Assembly (NCBI GenBank): GCA_947685225.1
Contig: CANTUV010000035.1
Location: forward strand, 44,392,001-44,456,000
DNA from: Garcia nutans
Taxonomy: Eukaryota > Streptophyta > Magnoliopsida > Malpighiales > Euphorbiaceae
Reading direction: 5' to 3'
Length of the DNA: 64,000 bases
The translations under genes were made by a program, and so were the position numbers. The notes under the pieces were generated by a model. It had not been told where the DNA came from. It did not search any database and saw only the letters and a list, made by a program, of their open reading frames with translations. Shown piece by piece: positions 35,501-45,324 of this stretch (within the stretch, counting starts at the first letter, position 1; each line of letters begins with the position of its first letter).

Positions 35501-36355
35501 GCTACTTGGGGAATAGATATAATTGGCAAAATACATCCAAAAGCATTAAATGGACATCAGTTTATCTTGGTAGCAGTGGATTACTTCACAAAGTGGGTTG
35601 AAGCAGCTTCCTATGCAGAATTAAACGCCAAAAAGGCAGTACAGTTTGTCCGAACCAACATCCTTTGTCGGTACGGAACGCCGTTTGAAATTATCACTGA
35701 TAATGGAACTCATTTCCAAGCAGAATTTGCTAAGCTCTTGAAGGATAAGAATGTCCAGCATCATAAGTCCTCTCCTTATAGACCTCAAACAAATGGAGCT
35801 GTAGAAGCAGCGAACAAGTCTATAAAGGTGATCATACAAAAAATGATCAAGGAACATAGGCGTTGGCATGAGAAGTTACCGCTGGCTTTGTGGGGATATA
35901 GAACATCAATTAGAACTCCTACTGGGGCAACCCCGTATTCCCTGGTGTACGGAATGGAAGCTGTACTCCCCATTGAACTGGAAGTTCAATCGGCGAGGAT
36001 AATTCGAGAAAGTCAGATAAATGAAGCTGAATGGATCAGCAATTATCATCATCAGTTGTTGGGTTTGGATGAAAAAAGACTTCAAGCTCTACATCGGATT
36101 CAAGGGTATCAGAAGCGAATGGCCAGACATTTCAACAAAAAGGTCAAAGATAGAAAGTTGGAAGAAGGTTGTTTGGTTCTGAAAGAGATTAGAACACCTG
36201 TTACAGATCCTCGTGGGAAGTTTCGTCCTCATTGGGCGGGACCCTACATTTTAAAGAAAATACTTTCCGGCGGAGCCGTCATCTTGTCTGATTTGGATGG
36301 TCTGGAGTTCATAAACCCATGCAATCTGGATCAGCTAAAGAAATATTATGTATAA
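32531..36355 (+). CDS. pol: Pol of G: RT, RNase H, second RNase H, integrase (1274 codons, intact)
   Basis: Copies element RNA to DNA and inserts it. From the frame start (first ATG 32552): acidic Ser/Glu linker (residues 110-170); RT, about 280-470, with VDYRDLN, SMTDLAVGYNQI, MPFGL and YVDD at 414-417; RNase H of the Ty3 type, about 550-680, catalytic Asp near 565; second, archaeal-type RNase H, about 704-832, with MYFDGASN, NNEAEYEA and GDS; integrase zinc finger about 920-968 (HGG...PH...ECHQC); integrase core with D996, D1057 and E1092; C-terminal GKFRPHWAGPYILKK. There is no stop within it. The overlap with the protease frame is in the -1 phase, so either a programmed shift or a one-base loss separates them. 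Splicing between protease and RT is known in Ogre and cannot be excluded. Confidence 0.95.
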   Translation: MGARSLKMRPYFRTLNGHFCKPGKTVPYCGFQEPFYSPMTRKQLPGFEMFTDVLVLKEEEPELITEPQVEDFMRPSLFEEVAMITNFENKRDFTKLIKTTDGPLMNWYAEEGQAATVKPSSVSYPEPESCTESNLESNTESESSSESSLSSGIENPDVKNDVTLEDDSAIINETVQVLGYPVSFAFQVLSSKNEINEINEKIIIGKENEHTYIAYDCMNKEQVVECIRRYVDCFMWKASDVTGIDPAIAVHKIPLYPGAKPVKQKLRRMKPEWSLKIKEEVAKQLDNRFIEPIAYPSWLANIVPVLKKDGKVRMCVDYRDLNKACPKDDFPLPHIDLLIDRMAGHVMVSMTDLAVGYNQILVHPPDKEKTAFIIEWGTFCYRVMPFGLINAGATYQRMATTVFHDMIHKEVEVYVDDMIVKSKSPEEHVEALEKFFLRLRKYNLKLNPAKCLFGATSGLFLGYLVSKKGIEVDPAKLKAILKMPPPRTEKEIRGLLGRLQYISRFISQLAETCGPIFKLLRKDASQEWNEDCQKAFDKIKEYLLSPPILQPPRMGKPLLLYLSVTDEAMGAMLAQEAEDTKVENAIYYLSKRMLDYELKYNKIERLCLALYWTCTKLQHYLSSYTTYVIAEQSPLKFLMERPILDSKMAKWVSTLAAFDLKFIQRKVVKGGAIADQLAELPVNDEMREVGFPDEDLLNVERSIWEMYFDGASNYHGNGIGIVFKTPCGEYIPFAVKLDFSCTNNEAEYEACINGLEAALELGIKNLKVYGDSILIVSQALRKWKIREERLVPYLRRLDHLAQQFDDLSFEYLPRAKNQFADALATLASMINIKEGKAIRPLKVQLQKQPAHIMHLADGKPWFWDIKGYLKDGSYPEGSSKVDQRAIRQLATGYILNGDILYKRSWNGMHLRCVNEAEAKQIIEMVHGGESGPHMYGIALARKIANLGYYWSTMNADCMAFVQECHQCQIFSKMQKQPPVALNPITSPWPFATWGIDIIGKIHPKALNGHQFILVAVDYFTKWVEAASYAELNAKKAVQFVRTNILCRYGTPFEIITDNGTHFQAEFAKLLKDKNVQHHKSSPYRPQTNGAVEAANKSIKVIIQKMIKEHRRWHEKLPLALWGYRTSIRTPTGATPYSLVYGMEAVLPIELEVQSARIIRESQINEAEWISNYHHQLLGLDEKRLQALHRIQGYQKRMARHFNKKVKDRKLEEGCLVLKEIRTPVTDPRGKFRPHWAGPYILKKILSGGAVILSDLDGLEFINPCNLDQLKKYYV

Positions 36356-36822
36356 TCATGCATTGTAATGAACTACATTAGACCTGATTCTCGCAAACTA
36401 ATTCGAGATATGTAGGCAGCTCTCCTTGAGCACGGTCTAAATATTAATAAAAATCATCCATTTATCTTTCTTTTGCTAATATTATTAAAAAAAACAACAA
36501 CAACAAACAACAAAAAATCCCGCTAAGTCGAAAACCCACAAAGGGCGGCTTAGGCAAGAATGGGTAAGAGCTCGCTAAGTTGAAAATCCGAAAGGACGGC
36601 TTAGGCAAAAATTAGAGCAAATAAATAAAGTAGATAATGCTTGGAAAGCAAACAAAAAAAAAGAAAGGGTCATTCATTAAGAGTCATTCATTCAAAAAAA
36701 GAATCTTTCATTACAAAAAGAGTCAGTCATTACAAAAAAGAGTCAGACCATAAGTCCTATACATTCAAGGAACTAAAAGGTACAAACAACCCAAAAAACA
36801 GACAATGGAGTCACCCTGGGAT
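36356..36822 (+). repeat. Post-pol spacer with two direct repeats
   Basis: After the pol stop comes GAGATATGTAGGCAGC (36405-36420), then an A/C-rich stretch. Two imperfect copies of a 45-bp unit (CGCTAAGTCGAAAACCC... GGCGGCTTAGGCA) lie at 36522-36565 and 36572-36612. Short GAGTCATTCATT-type repeats follow (36666-36750). It separates pol from the convergent end of antisense gene 2 and may hold both 3' ends. Confidence 0.65.
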
Positions 36823-38162
36823 CTAAATCCTACGCCTCCTACGTGGGGCAGAGTCTTCGGTATCTTCCTTAGTTCCGGAGCTCTCTGCAACATCTATCTT
36901 CTCCTCGCTAAGAGGAACCACCTCCTCTCCCTCCAGCTCCTGCAGCAAGGCATACCTCCTGGGTTTTTCAACGGGCCAAACTTCGGCTATAAACCAGGTC
37001 CTATACTCCGGAGTGGGCTGAACAAGGGAAGGCTCAACAAAAGGCCTGATCATCTGATGGTCTCTAACCCAAGTCTGTAGAACAACTCGGGTAACTCCAG
37101 GGGTAATAGGGGAAGCAATGGTAAGCCCGACCGGAAGGGGAACCCTCTGATCAATCCCCATCTGTCTGAGGACCCGAGAAGCACTATACCACGTGCTATG
37201 GGTGAAACCAAGGAGATAGACATGGTTGTGCATTGCATTTGCCTCCATGAAGCGAGGAATTCTATACCAAGGGACGAACCATAGCAATTCTTCTGGCCCA
37301 AGCTCAAACAACCAGATAGCCCACTTGGCCATGGAGGGAAAAGTAATCTGGATTCTCCTGGTGCGGTACTGAGAAGGGTTATATGTCAAGGCATTAGGAG
37401 CAGCAACCACTCGGAGATGGTCTCTCAGCCAAACCTGAAAAAAAAATAATAAATAGATCCTTTCTATTTTACAAACAAAAAAGAGAGAATGAAATTAGAA
37501 GAAACAAAAAGGTATAACAAGATTACCTGAAGTATGATCGGGGTAACAGTCCAGTTCTCAAACCCGAGGGCAGCCCTGTCAAGACTCTGGATGGTCTCAG
37601 CCAGAATCATACCACCGATGCAATTAAGCTCTTCCATCTGCCTAACCATGGGGCAAAGCCTCAAATCACCGAAGCCAGGATCACGATTGAAAAGAAATTC
37701 GGCCAACAGGCAGAAAACAAAAGCTCGCATTATGTGTTTCAGTTGAACTGCATCTTCAAAGTTGGCGGTCAGAAATTCATCAATCAGGGGAAGCAGCATC
37801 GCTCTACTCCCATCCATGATCATAGCTTCAGCTTGAGGCCTGGTAAAACCGAAAAGCCTCTGAAAGGATCCCACATAACCAACTTGGACCTCATGCCTTA
37901 CAAGAGGGGCATTGGGGTCACATCCAATGATTGAACAAAATTCCTCAAAGAGAGGACACATTTCCTCCATTCGAGCACCGAATCTGAAAACATGGGCTTG
38001 AGGATCCCAAAATCTAATGCAAGCATGCAAAAAATCCCAATCCACAGCCACGCCCCTAAGGGTAGTAACGGCTTTCAGTCCATACCTTCCCATGTTGATC
38101 CTTTCGACGTTATGAAGGCTCTTGGTCCAGTTATGCATCACGTGGTTAAAAAGAGGATTCAT
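36823..38162 (-). CDS. Antisense gene 2 of G: two-exon plant-mobile-domain-like protein
   Basis: Exon 1 is 38162-37527 (212 codons from ATG 38162); the intron is 37526-37435 (92 bp, GT..AG, T-rich before CAG); exon 2 is 37434-36823 (203 codons plus stop). The intron is phase 0. The product is about 415 aa with no signal peptide or membrane segment seen. Residues about 50-130 (LHACIRFWDPQAHVFRFG, then CPLFEEFCSIIGCD) resemble the plant mobile domain / DUF7745, found in transposase-associated and host MAIN-type proteins. The C-terminus is acidic, then basic (RRRRRI). The frame is open to 38330, but the extra N-terminus is encoded by the GC-rich tract, so 38162 is preferred. A TATA-like stretch lies at 38386-38402. 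Function is unknown. It is convergent with pol, and its frame is intact. Confidence 0.75.
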
Positions 38163-38259
38163 TTTTGAGGAAAATAAAAAATCCTGCAATGAGAAATTTG
38201 TTTCTGGCCCAAAAATGCACTCAAAATTCTGTTTTTTTTTTTCCAATACATATACTGCC

Positions 38260-38345
38260 CCGGGGCCTCCCCGGCGGTCCGACCGCGGGCCACGGCGGCC
38301 AGACCGCCGGGCGGGCGGCTCGACCGCCACCCCGGCGGCCCGACT
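38260..38345. repeat. GC-rich near-palindromic tract upstream of antisense gene 2
   Basis: Same GGCGGTC/GACCGCC-type repeats as both LTRs, about 100-180 bp upstream of the gene 2 ATG and downstream of its TATA-like stretch. It is the only other place in the window with this composition. Confidence 0.75.
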
Positions 38346-38692
38346 GCCCCCTCACAGCCTCGATTCCCTTTTTCTTGTTTTTTTTACATATATATATATA
38401 AATATATTTTGATTTTATTTTTATTTTATTTTATGAAATTCTTGTGTTTTGGCCTTGTTTAGATTATTTTAGGTACTAATTTTTGGAGTTATCTCAGGGA
38501 TTTATTTTTGAAAATAGATTTCTAAAACAAAAAAAAAACAAACACCATACATACATATCTGCTGTTAATACTAACAAATTAGTGCAGGTTTGTACTTAAG
38601 TTCAAATGACAGGTGGAAAATACGAAAAGTACAAAGTACAAAGTAAGAATAATTCAAATACTACAAATATAGTCCAAGACAAATATCAGAAT
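38346..38692 (-). other. Spacer between the antisense genes, with a TATA-like stretch
   Basis: No gene. It contains (AT)n/TATA at 38386-38410, about 230 bp upstream of the gene 2 ATG on the minus strand. The rest is AT-rich and may hold the 3' end of antisense gene 1. Confidence 0.5.
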
Positions 38693-40920
38693 TCAGCGCC
38701 AGGCTCTCCGTCTTTGCGGCCTGTTCTGCCTCTCATAAGCAGCATCAGTCCAAGCACCAGCCAGCTCGTCCGACAAAGCAGTGATCAGTGCTGTCATATC
38801 AGCAACTAGGCCCTCAGGTACCTGTGAAAAAGACACAATCACAGTCAATTTCAAGAGAATTTTATGAATCCTTTTCATGAAAAGTTCTAAAAGAATATAC
38901 CTGAGTAATGTGAACAAGCCTTCGGTGAGGTGCACTCTCCACACCAATTGGTCGGGACACCCAACCATCAGGTGCATGATAACGAACAGCATATGGCAAC
39001 CTCAAGTAGGCTAAAGTAGGGTCCAATCGACCGATTGCCGCAAGGATGGATGGGGGAGGCCTCAAATGTGATGAACTGCTGCTTGCTCCAGTATGTGATG
39101 GTCCAGCCCTGGAGGCGGAAGCCCTAGTCCTAGAAGAAGAAGGTCTATTAGCTCGCCAGCTGGAAGAGGGATGGTCTCCCGGGGTGCTGGAAGTAGGGGT
39201 TGAAGAGTGGGAGGACTGATAAGGTGGTGCAGAATCGAACCGAGCCCCAATGTGTGGCATCAGTCGCTCAAGACAGTAAATATCATAATCCTCTTCATCC
39301 GAGGCAAAGGCCGATTCGAAGGGATCACCCTCATACTAGGACGCTATAACAGGCAGAAGCGTTAGAGACAGCATGTCATCAGGGGGGTCCAAGGGAACTG
39401 TACGGAAGCCGGCAATCTGGAAGGTCACTCTCTCAGCGAGATAATACCGTCGATACTCTGGATGGGGAAGTATGAATCGACGGTGAGTCAGGGTCTGTGA
39501 CCGCTGAAAGCTGTGATCATGAGTAATCCACTCTGTCAGACGGTTAGACATTGTTGTAAATGCTACCTGTAAAAATTTATTATGTTAGTGAATCATTTTC
39601 TCTAATATAATAAATAACGATCAAGATAAAGTATTTACCGAGTTCATGGAGCAACTATCGAAGAACGATCTCAGCTCTCTGATAGGAAGCTTCCTCTTTG
39701 GTGCTGCTATCCTCTCTCTATACCACCTCCAAGCAATGGGAGAAAGAGGATCTACAGGGGCAAGCGGCTCACGAAGAAAAGGGGCGACATCAGGAAAGTA
39801 CTCATAAGCCCAAGTCTGAAAAAAAATGAATGAAATGAATGAATGAATGAAGAAGAAATCAGAGTCGGTGTATGCAAGGTGAAGGAAATGTTCTTTACAT
39901 TACCTCCCAGAAGTAATACAGGCCACATGGAGCAATGCGGGTATAGCAAAGGTCTGACATGTCATCATACAATTTACACAACATCATGCTAGCCCAATCA
40001 TATGTCTGAAGTCGTGTCAGGTCGGTTGGACTCTTCAGCACATTGAGATTCACTGCATCCTTTCTGTTTGCTAAGAAGGAGCTAGCAAACAGGAGGATCA
40101 GGGTAAACCTGGCCACCTGATCAGCAGTAAGATCGCCTACCTCATAGCCAGTATAGATTGTTGGCGCCTGCTCTACAAACCACCTCCTCTGAATGCAGCG
40201 AGGCGCCTGATGTCGAGGGTAGTCAACCCCGATTAAAGTGACCATATCGGCTGAAGAGATGTCATGCTGCCAGTCATTGTAGTACTCCACCATCTCAACG
40301 CCAAATGGAATCCCAGAGATGACAAAAAAGTCGGTGGGCGTCATCTTCATCTCTCCGCAAGCAAAATGAAAGGTATCAGTGGTGGGCCACCATCGCTTAG
40401 CCAGTGCACAGATCAACTCTCTGTGGATATCTCTACCCGCATCTATAGTCCTCAAATGGTGGAGGAAAGCAGGTCTGATTAGATCCCCCACCGGATGCCC
40501 GACATCAAAGACATAAGCCGGAATAGTGCTCATGGGTCTTTCCGCGAGAGATATCCTAATCGAAGTGTCCTAAAAAATAATAATAATAATAATAATTAAA
40601 TTCTATCCCCAGCCGGGTGTGACTTCCTAGAGGATTATTTCTAAATTCTTTACTAGAAATAATTACTGATGGCAGAAAATGGTGAAACCTAGTATTACCC
40701 TTGATTCATTACTAGTACATGTGAAGGAAGAATTCTTAAAAATTTGTTTCTAAGTTCCTTACTAGAAATAAATAAATTTCCTAAACATGCATACTAGGTA
40801 AGTAAAAGATAAGGTACTTACCTCGTAACAGCCGGTCCTGGAGCTGTGCTTCTCCTCCTCAAGTAAAAGATTGCAGGGAGGGAGTGGGATCTCGAAGTCT
40901 TCAAAGCCAGTGAAATCCAT
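38693..40920 (-). CDS. Antisense gene 1 of G: five-exon plant-mobile-domain-like protein, one in-frame stop
   Basis: Exons on the minus strand are 40920-40822, 40569-39904, 39815-39639, 39566-38901 and 38821-38693 (33, 222, 59, 222 and 42 codons plus stop; 578 in all). All four introns (252, 88, 72 and 79 bp) are phase 0 with GT..AG ends, the first with donor GTAAGT, and all have T-rich acceptors. Exon 2 carries the mobile-domain-like core (ELICALAKRWWPTTDTFHF, then GEMKMTPTDFFVISGIPFG). Exon 4 is Ser/Pro-rich in its second half, and exon 5 ends basic. Codon 391 (39338-39336) is TAG; the frame is otherwise continuous on both sides, so this copy may be a recent pseudogene. A TATAAATT lies at 41003-40996, 76 bp upstream of the ATG. 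Function is unknown. Confidence 0.75.
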
Positions 40921-40995
40921 TGTTGAAAGAAAGTTTGAAGAAAATTGAAGGAAAAGAAAGAATGAAAGCAAATGAAAATGGAATTGAATCAGCCA

Positions 40996-41003
40996 ATTTA
41001 TAA
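40996..41003 (-). promoter_or_regulatory. TATA-like box for antisense gene 1
   Basis: The minus strand reads CTTATAAATTGG around this position, 76 bp upstream of the gene 1 ATG. This implies a promoter of its own inside the element, close to the 3' LTR. Confidence 0.5.
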
Positions 41004-41070
41004 GGAAAATGTGAAAACGCGGGTCTTTTTGCACCTCGCTCAAAATTCTCATTTCAGACAACCACTGAGC

Positions 41071-41108
41071 CCCATAAATCATTTTTATGGACCCCAGTGG
41101 GGGGCAAT
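41071..41108 (+). promoter_or_regulatory. Polypurine tract of G and inverted copy of the PBS-flanking sequence
   Basis: The purine-rich AGTGGGGGGCAA lies at 41096-41107, directly before the 3' LTR. Positions 41071-41100 are the reverse complement of 28966-28995 with one mismatch in 30, so the two ends of the internal region are complementary. Confidence 0.85.
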
Positions 41109-42431
41109 TGTGAACACTCGAATTTTAAGGCTCGGAAAGCCGACTGCAAAAAATCGAGCCGGATCGGACGTCCCCGGTAAAATTCACCGAAAGTATGTCT
41201 TCATGGTACTTGAAACGTCCGGAACGACGCAAGGATCACAGGTATGGTCTCGGAATAATTTTTGGAGGTCCGCAACTCCCAGAAAATTAGTTTGAACGGA
41301 AAAATGCGAATTTCGGTGCGGTTTTTGGGGGTGAACCGCTGGGACCGGCGGTCCGACCGCCGACCGCGGCGGTCCGACCGCCGTCCGCGTCCTTTTCCCA
41401 TTTTTTCGGCTAGCCGCCCGGTCCGACCGCCGACCCCGGCGGTCCAACCGCAGGATCGGCGGTCCGACCGCCGTCCAGTCCGAATTTTGCCTATAAAATG
41501 CTGCTAAGTTTTCAAAAATGGAGGTTGGACTTTTTCCGGTTGGCCTCATGCTGTCGAATTCGTTTCACGCCTAAAAAACTCTTATTGGACTTTTATTTGC
41601 AAGAATCTAACCTCGTGTGGCAGGGATTAAGAATCATATTTCAAGATCTAAGAAAACAAGACCTGGAACTTCGAAGTGGAAGGACCCTAAACAAGGTAGT
41701 ATGATAATTTATCATTTGTCAATTTAAGCATGTCATAAAGCATCTTATCTTCTTCTTAATTTCTTTTCGGTCAAAGACCTAATCCTTTTAGGTCTAAGGC
41801 CTAATTAACTAATCAATCAACACTTCGGCATGAAGCCGCGAATCAATCAACTTTTTGGCACGGAGCCTAAATTGTATCTTTTTGGTAAAAAGTACCTAAA
41901 TTTCACAATTAAAATCAATCTTTTGGCCAAAGGCCTAAATTGCACGATTTTGGTACAAAGTACCTAAATTTAACAAATTTGCACCAAGTGCTAAAATTAA
42001 CAACTTTGGCAAAAAAGCCCGACAAATGCATGAAGCATACACACACACATGCATGAAACATAATTTTCATCGCCTTTAAATAGGCTTTTCCGAACTACAT
42101 GGGCTTTGATCTCTTATAAAAATGAGAGTATGTAGGCATATTTGAGATTCACCTCAAATAACAAGTCCACAATTTATCAACCATCTCTTCTTCTTCCTTT
42201 CTATTTTTCTTTTGGATTCATTTCTTATTTGACAAATTAATCAAATACATGACATAGTCCCCGAATCCTCCTTGGGTTCGTAGATTAGAAGCCTTTACAT
42301 TGGATACGTTAATTGGAGTCAGACAAGGGTTTTCTCAGCTTTTCCCTTCGGACAAAATAAACTGAGTGGCGACTCCGGACAACAAGTGAACGTTCATCCG
42401 AATCCTTTTCGGATGGAAACAGAGGTTCACA
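41109..42431 (+). repeat. 3' LTR of G
   Basis: 1323 bp, TGTGAACACTCG to GGTTCACA, followed by CCACC (42432-42436). Contains the GC-rich palindromic tract at 41334-41480, in a form more regular than that of the 5' LTR. Confidence 0.95.
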
Positions 42432-44555
42432 CCACCCTATTAAATATCAATCCCTAGTTTGTCCCTTTGAGCCTTCATGAAATTTTTAGCTTGCTTTTAT
42501 TGGATTGTAAACCCTACAATCTATCCTGAGCTATTGTGATACTTATGGCAAGTCTGATGATCACTAAAGAATAAATGAGAAAGAAGATCAAAAGGATGTA
42601 CAATCAAGACTACAAAGAGAGTTGAAGTTTACCTGAATTGGATGTAATATCTTAGATCTATCAAGACGCCAAAGGATCCATTCTCACTGAAGCAGACTTA
42701 CTATAATCCACTCATCCATAATCAGAAGCACATAATGGTACAAACAAGATAACTCTCTTAGAACTAGGACAAACAAAAACAATAAAAAGAAAAGAAAAAA
42801 GAAAAAGATAGAAAAAAATAAAAGAAGAAAAAAAGCAAAAAAAGAAGAAGAAAAAAAAAGAAGAAAAAAAAGAAAAGGAAAAAAGAAAAAAAAAAGAGAA
42901 AGGGAAAATAAAATCCCAAAAGAGTAGTGTAGAGAGCCAATAGAGTTCTTCTTAGCTAAAGAATCAGAAGACTTCAACTTAGGTTACGAGCCCAACCAAA
43001 GAAAATAAAAAAAAAACAAGGGAAAGACCATCTTATCCAACACAGCTTCGAATTCATAATCTTAAAAATCTTGATACATGATATTCCAAAGGACAAAATA
43101 ATGATCCTGAGTTTTTTCAAAATGAAAAGATCAAGAAATATGCTAAATGATAGAAGAACATTCAAACTCTATCTTTTCATGAAGTTAAATAGTGAGATGC
43201 CTAAAAGAAGGAAACGGTGCCCAAAATTTAAGAATGTTTCCAAAAGCGTACAATTCTAATAAGAAAGTTTGTAGTGTGAGAGTTTGTCAGCAGTATCACA
43301 TTAGCTCTAATTTGAAAATAGCCTTCACTTACCCATGTCCCTTATAGACCCCATTTCAAGCCTGTTAAAGACTTGTTGATCTCTCTTGTTAGGTATAGTC
43401 TATTAGTGGAGATTATTTGAATAAGTCTGCCTATGAGATAGATAATATTTAAACTCAATTAGACCTTTGGGCGAGTAATGTGTTTGTGTCTATCTGAAGT
43501 GCAACAGTTCTTGTTTAATGGAAATGATTCCAAAGTTTAGTACGGTAAGTAGGGTTATCATGTTATAGATATGTTAATTTAGGAAAATTGAGTCTCAAAG
43601 TATAATGACACCAACTTGAGAAAGCCAAAATATGATTTTTAAGATTCAAAAAAAATTCACACAAAGTCTTCAAGTTTAGGGAAGTGTGTTGAACTGTAAA
43701 ACCCCAAAGGACATATTAAGCAAATGTGGCTAATGAAAGGATCATTTGCAAGTTTAGGTCATGAAGAAGTTGCCAACCAAATGGATGTCTCTCATGTCTC
43801 TATCTTGCTGGGGCCCTTGTTACTCATACTTTGTACATCTAGAAGATAAAAGTCATAGATGTGAAGACTTCTATTGATTATACTGCAAGCATGAATAAGA
43901 ATCTGAAAAGAACCAATGGGAGCACTTCAGTTGATCACCTCAGTCTGTGAGTCAAATGGAAACAATGTAAGTATCACCCATGCATATCATGTATATATGA
44001 GCATAGCACATCGCATTTTATTGCCTTGTATAACCGATTCTTTGTCAAAGTAAACAATAATACTCTGCGAAGCAAACATGAAGCAGATATGAAGTCAGAA
44101 GGCATGAAGACCCATTGATTGAGAAAGATCCAGCCACTTTGCAAAAATGGAGATGTATACTAGTACAAAGAACCAAACAAAATGCAAACATCAATTAGAG
44201 CCTACGTGGGAACAAAATCAGTGGTTTGAATTCTACAAGGGTCAAAACTTCTCTTTTTTTAATCATTGATTTTATGCATGTACAAAATATTTTCAGACTC
44301 ACTTTTAATATTTTGCCATACAAGAGGGCAAAGAGAGGATATGAAAGCTAGCTAAAAAAAAGCTAAATTTTTTGCAAAAGGAAGAACAAAAGAAGAAAGA
44401 AAGAACTTAAAATAAGAAGATACAAAAGACAAAAGATCAGTCTAGATAGAAGAGCTTAAGCCAATACAGGATAAATGTCCAAGATACGATCCATTATGAA
44501 AGGGTAAAGACCTAATATTTGAAGAATCATTATGAAGGAAGAAGACGTGAAGTTG
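42432..44555 (+). other. Internal sequence of B2 downstream of G
   Basis: Non-coding continuation of B2. Collinear in reverse with 6794-4700 of B1. It contains a purine-only low-complexity tract at 42770-42905 (AAGAAAAA type); the reverse-strand frame there (Phe/Leu-rich) is an artefact. Confidence 0.7.
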
Positions 44556-45235
44556 ATGGCTAGAAGAAAGCCAAAATTTTCAAATGACAGAAGGTCAGTT
44601 CAGCTAGAAAAGCTGAAGTCGATCCATTAATGAATGGAACAGGTGGCTCAAAGAAAGCCCACACTCTCAAAGAAAGCTTGAACCCTCAACTGATAGATTG
44701 TCAGTCCAGCTAGAATAGCTAAAATAGTTTGGATAGAAGAAAGCCAAAACCCTAAAATGATAGAAGGTCAGTCTGGCTAAAAGAGCTAATATTGTTTGGC
44801 TAGAAGAAAGCCATAACCCTCAACTGATAAAAGGTTAGTCCAGCTAGAAGAGCTGAAATTGTTTAGCTAGAAGAAAGTAATAACTCTCAACTGATAGAAG
44901 GTTAGTCCAACTAGAAGAGCTAAAATTGTTTGGCTAGAAGAAAGCCAGAACCCTCAACTAATAAAAGGTCAGTCCAGCTAAAAGAGCAAAAATTGTTTGG
45001 CTAGAAGAAAACTAGAACCTCAACTGATAGAAGGTCAGTCAAGCTAGAAGAGCTGAAATTGTTTGGCTAAAGAAAGCCAGAACCCTCAATTGATAGAAGG
45101 TCAGTCTAACTAGAAGAGCTGAAATTATTTGGCTAGAAGAAAGCCAAAACTCTCAAATGACAGAAGGTCAACAGAATCCATTGAATAGTGAAACAATGGG
45201 TAAAAGAAAGCTGAAACTCACAAATGACAGAAAGT
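44556..45235. repeat. Tandem array in B2, about 66-bp unit, eight to nine copies
   Basis: Units contain GCTAGAAGAAAGCCAGAACC, a CTCAACTGATAGAAGGTCAG block and an AGCTAGAAGAGCTGAAATTG block, with 5-15% variation. B1 has only one recognisable copy at the matching place (about 4395-4445, reverse), so the array expanded in B2. Confidence 0.85.
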
Positions 45236-45324
45236 CAATATAATTCATTGAAGAATGGACCCAATTGGCTAGAAGAAGGCCAGAATTCAAAAACGACAAA
45301 AGGATGATCTAGCTAGAAGAGCTT

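Larger units (their letters stand above)
27646..42431 (+). mobile_element. Element G: Tat-lineage Ty3/gypsy retrotransposon with antisense genes
   Basis: Complete 14786-bp element. LTRs are 27646-28954 and 41109-42431, with inverted termini TGTGAAC/GTTCACA, and the perfect target duplication CCACC lies at 27641-27645 and 42432-42436. The order is PBS, leader, gag, protease, RT, RNase H, second (archaeal-type) RNase H, integrase, two antisense genes, polypurine tract, 3' LTR. The second RNase H between RH and integrase, the IDNGS protease and extra ORFs after integrase are marks of the Tat lineage (Tat/Ogre/Retand). LTR length of 1.3 kb fits Tat/Retand types better than Ogre. LTR similarity and the intact pol show a recent insertion. 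Gag carries a frameshift, so this copy is probably not autonomous. Confidence 0.95.

Noticed and set aside
38163..38330. N-terminal extension of antisense gene 2 (start at 38330)
   Set aside because: Encoded by the GC-rich palindromic tract, Arg/Gly/Pro-rich without conserved features. The ATG at 38162 is the better start, though the longer form is not excluded.
38901..40569. Exons 2 and 4 of antisense gene 1 both exactly 666 bp, suggesting duplication
   Set aside because: Their sequences are unrelated; the equal length is coincidence.
42684..42977. Phe/Leu-rich minus-strand frame resembling a transmembrane protein
   Set aside because: Product of a purine-only low-complexity tract.
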